DNA of 13,729 nucleotides, from contig CAKREL010000067.1 in the NCBI GenBank assembly GCA_934317205.1, positions 1 through 13,729 of the forward strand. The letters run 5' to 3'. The position numbers and the translations under genes are program-made. Below the pieces are notes generated by a model that saw nothing but the letters and a program-made list of their open reading frames with translations, was not told the origin of the DNA and ran no database searches. Shown here in pieces: positions 13,722 through 13,729 of the stretch; the stretch's first letter is position 1, and each line of letters opens with the position of its first letter. Source of the stretch: an uncultured Eubacterium sp. (GTDB taxonomy: Bacteria > Bacillota > Clostridia > Lachnospirales > Lachnospiraceae).

Positions 13722-13729
13722 TACAGAAT

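Noticed and set aside
1..13729. Mobile elements, CRISPR arrays, tRNA or rRNA genes, toxin-antitoxin or defence systems
   Set aside because: I looked for transposase or integrase motifs, regularly spaced repeats, tRNA-like cloverleafs and typical defence proteins and found none.

Overview
The window looks like a chromosomal segment of a low-to-mid GC Gram-positive anaerobe of the class Clostridia, most likely a Lachnospiraceae relative. This is inference. It rests on strong AGGAGG-type ribosome binding sites, TTGxxx/TATAAT promoters, U-tract intrinsic terminators, an FMN riboswitch ahead of ribD-ribE-ribBA-ribH in the Firmicutes order, and the general flavour of the proteins. I see no phage, transposase, CRISPR, tRNA or rRNA gene.

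Layout. 2-487 (+): PhoU-like C-terminal end of a Na+/phosphate cotransporter-type protein, cut by the window edge. 488-1147 (-): HAD phosphatase of the phosphoglycolate phosphatase type, whose stop codon abuts the previous one. 1148-1256: divergent promoters with overlapping -35 boxes. 1257-2328 (+): histidine phosphatase and an overlapping GNAT acetyltransferase with a Cys/His tail. 2329-2863: gene-poor stretch ending in a 29-bp perfect hairpin. 2864-3739 (-): AraC regulator. 3955-5178 (+): OFA-family MFS carrier, divergent from the regulator across a repeat-rich control region, then a terminator. 5351-6295 (+): D-2-hydroxyacid dehydrogenase. 6346-7335 (+): flippase-like LPG-synthase-type membrane protein. 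7366-7804: promoter, FMN riboswitch, terminator and structured leader. 7805-11342 (+): ribD, ribE, ribBA, ribH. 11365-12027 (-): beta-phosphoglucomutase-like HAD phosphatase whose 3' end contains the rib operon terminator. 12123-13649 (-): PutP-type sodium/proline symporter with its promoter at the right edge.

How the genes work together. The four rib genes encode the enzymes from GTP and ribulose 5-phosphate to riboflavin, except the phosphatase acting on the ribitylaminouracil phosphate. They are controlled by FMN through transcription termination, and perhaps also at the ribD ribosome binding site. The AraC regulator, the MFS carrier and possibly the dehydrogenase look like a small carboxylate or hydroxyacid uptake-and-use module, with substrate unknown. 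The remaining genes look like ordinary housekeeping or accessory metabolism.

Most of the window is conventional. The items most worth a second look are the enlarged L2 and L6 arms of the FMN aptamer, the interlocking TCCCTG/CAGGGA pairings from the rib terminator to the ribD RBS, the 29-bp hairpin with the gene-free stretch before it, and the repeat cluster between araC and the carrier. I do not see a clear new multi-gene system.
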